This document shows, piece after piece, positions 63,610-64,000 of a stretch of DNA of 64,000 nt. Source of the DNA: Paracoccus yeei ATCC BAA-599 (GTDB lineage: Bacteria > Pseudomonadota > Alphaproteobacteria > Rhodobacterales > Rhodobacteraceae); NCBI RefSeq assembly GCF_000622145.1, contig NZ_JHWH01000008.1, positions 147,028 to 211,027 of the forward strand, given 5' to 3'. Within the stretch, counting starts at the first letter, position 1. Each line of letters begins with the position of its first letter. The notes below the pieces were generated by a model. That model saw nothing but the letters and a program-made list of their open reading frames with translations. It made no database searches and was not told the origin of the DNA. Both the position numbers and the translations under genes were made by a program.

Positions 63610-64000
63610 GATGGCCTCCGCGGTGTTTCTGCAGGCGCTGGCCCCAGGCCTGGCTGATGCGGTCGAACAGGATCGCGATGCCGACGATGGCAAGCCCGTT
63701 GAAAAGCCCCAGCGTGAAATACTGGTTCGAGATCGCCTTCAGCACCGGCTGGCCCAGGCCCTGGACGCCGATCATGGATGCGATGACGACCATTGCCAGC
63801 GCCATCATGATGGTCTGGTTGATGCCGGCCATGATGGTGGGCAGGGCCAGCGGCAGCTCCGCCTTGATCAGGCGCTGCCATTTCGAGGACCCGAAGGCGT
63901 CGGCGGCCTCGAGCACTTCGCTGTCCACCTGGCGGATGCCCAGGTTCGTCAGCCGGATCATCGGCGGGATGGCGTAGATCACCACGGCGATCAGCCCCGG
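63602..64000 (-). CDS. proW: ProW-type permease, C-terminal part (partial)
   Basis: The frame is open to the right edge of the window, so the N-terminal part lies outside. The 132 residues visible contain the ProW EAA-type loop (DSEVLEAADAFGSSKWQRLI) and two or three membrane segments, ending in RLQKHRGGHHV. It partners the ProV ATPase in the same operon. Confidence 0.92.
   Translation of the reverse strand, partial: PGLIAVVIYAIPPMIRLTNLGIRQVDSEVLEAADAFGSSKWQRLIKAELPLALPTIMAGINQTIMMALAMVVIASMIGVQGLGQPVLKAISNQYFTLGLFNGLAIVGIAILFDRISQAWGQRLQKHRGGHHV

Overview
The window looks like chromosomal DNA of an alphaproteobacterium of the Rhodobacterales, probably Paracoccus-like. The base composition is very GC-rich throughout, many genes are translationally coupled through ATGA or GTGA overlaps, and the imuA-imuB-dnaE2 mutagenesis cassette sits behind a direct-repeat LexA box of the GTTC-N7-GTTC type known from Rhodobacter relatives. 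I see no rRNA, tRNA, CRISPR array, prophage or intact insertion sequence. The content is almost entirely catabolic and transport modules, each with its own regulator, as in an accessory nutrient-scavenging region.

Layout. 1-1.9 kb: the end of an SLC13-type permease gene and a glycerate kinase. 2.1-2.3 kb: a decayed remnant resembling a family 8 glycosyltransferase. 2.5-7.9 kb (minus): SOS mutasome imuA, imuB, dnaE2. 8.0-17.3 kb: a hydroxycinnamate (ferulate/p-coumarate) catabolic locus. In it a MarR regulator, an aromatic-acid MFS carrier, a periplasmic metallo-beta-lactamase-fold hydrolase, an amidohydrolase and an acyl-CoA dehydrogenase run leftwards, and aldehyde dehydrogenase, hydroxycinnamoyl-CoA hydratase-lyase and CoA ligase run rightwards.

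17.3-35.2 kb: a two-part acid-sugar locus. The first part has a tripartite tricarboxylate-type transporter (TctCBA), a DUF1537 four-carbon acid-sugar kinase, a GntR regulator, an iron-type alcohol dehydrogenase, a PdxA2 dehydrogenase and a sialidase-fold protein without a signal peptide. The second has an oligopeptide-type ABC transporter with a fused double ATPase, followed by a DHDPS-family lyase, a D-2-hydroxyacid dehydrogenase, an Ldh-type reductase and an HpcH/HpaI aldolase. Together they can import sugar acids, oxidise or phosphorylate them, and cleave them to central C2-C3 intermediates. 35.2-38.6 kb: a GntP permease, a patatin-like hydrolase and a second GntR regulator.

38.6-57 kb: a nitrogen-compound locus. 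A second oligopeptide-type transporter with two short-chain dehydrogenases and a dihydropyrimidinase/hydantoinase runs rightwards. A leftward operon holds a Tat-exported Pot-type binding protein, two permeases, an ATPase, an asparaginase-family enzyme, a CE4/PuuE-type deacetylase-fold hydrolase, a small CxxC protein and a CobW-type GTPase. Divergent from it are a GntR regulator with two winged-helix domains and, overlapping its stop codon, a paralogue of the transporter's binding protein that has no export signal. This last pair is the most unusual feature here: it suggests that a transporter binding-protein fold has been retained in the cytoplasm as a ligand sensor for the regulator. 57-61 kb: the Lrp-type regulator putR and the bifunctional proline catabolic enzyme putA. 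61-64 kb: a GlpD-like FAD dehydrogenase and the ATPase and truncated permease of a ProU-type glycine betaine/proline transporter, running off the right edge.
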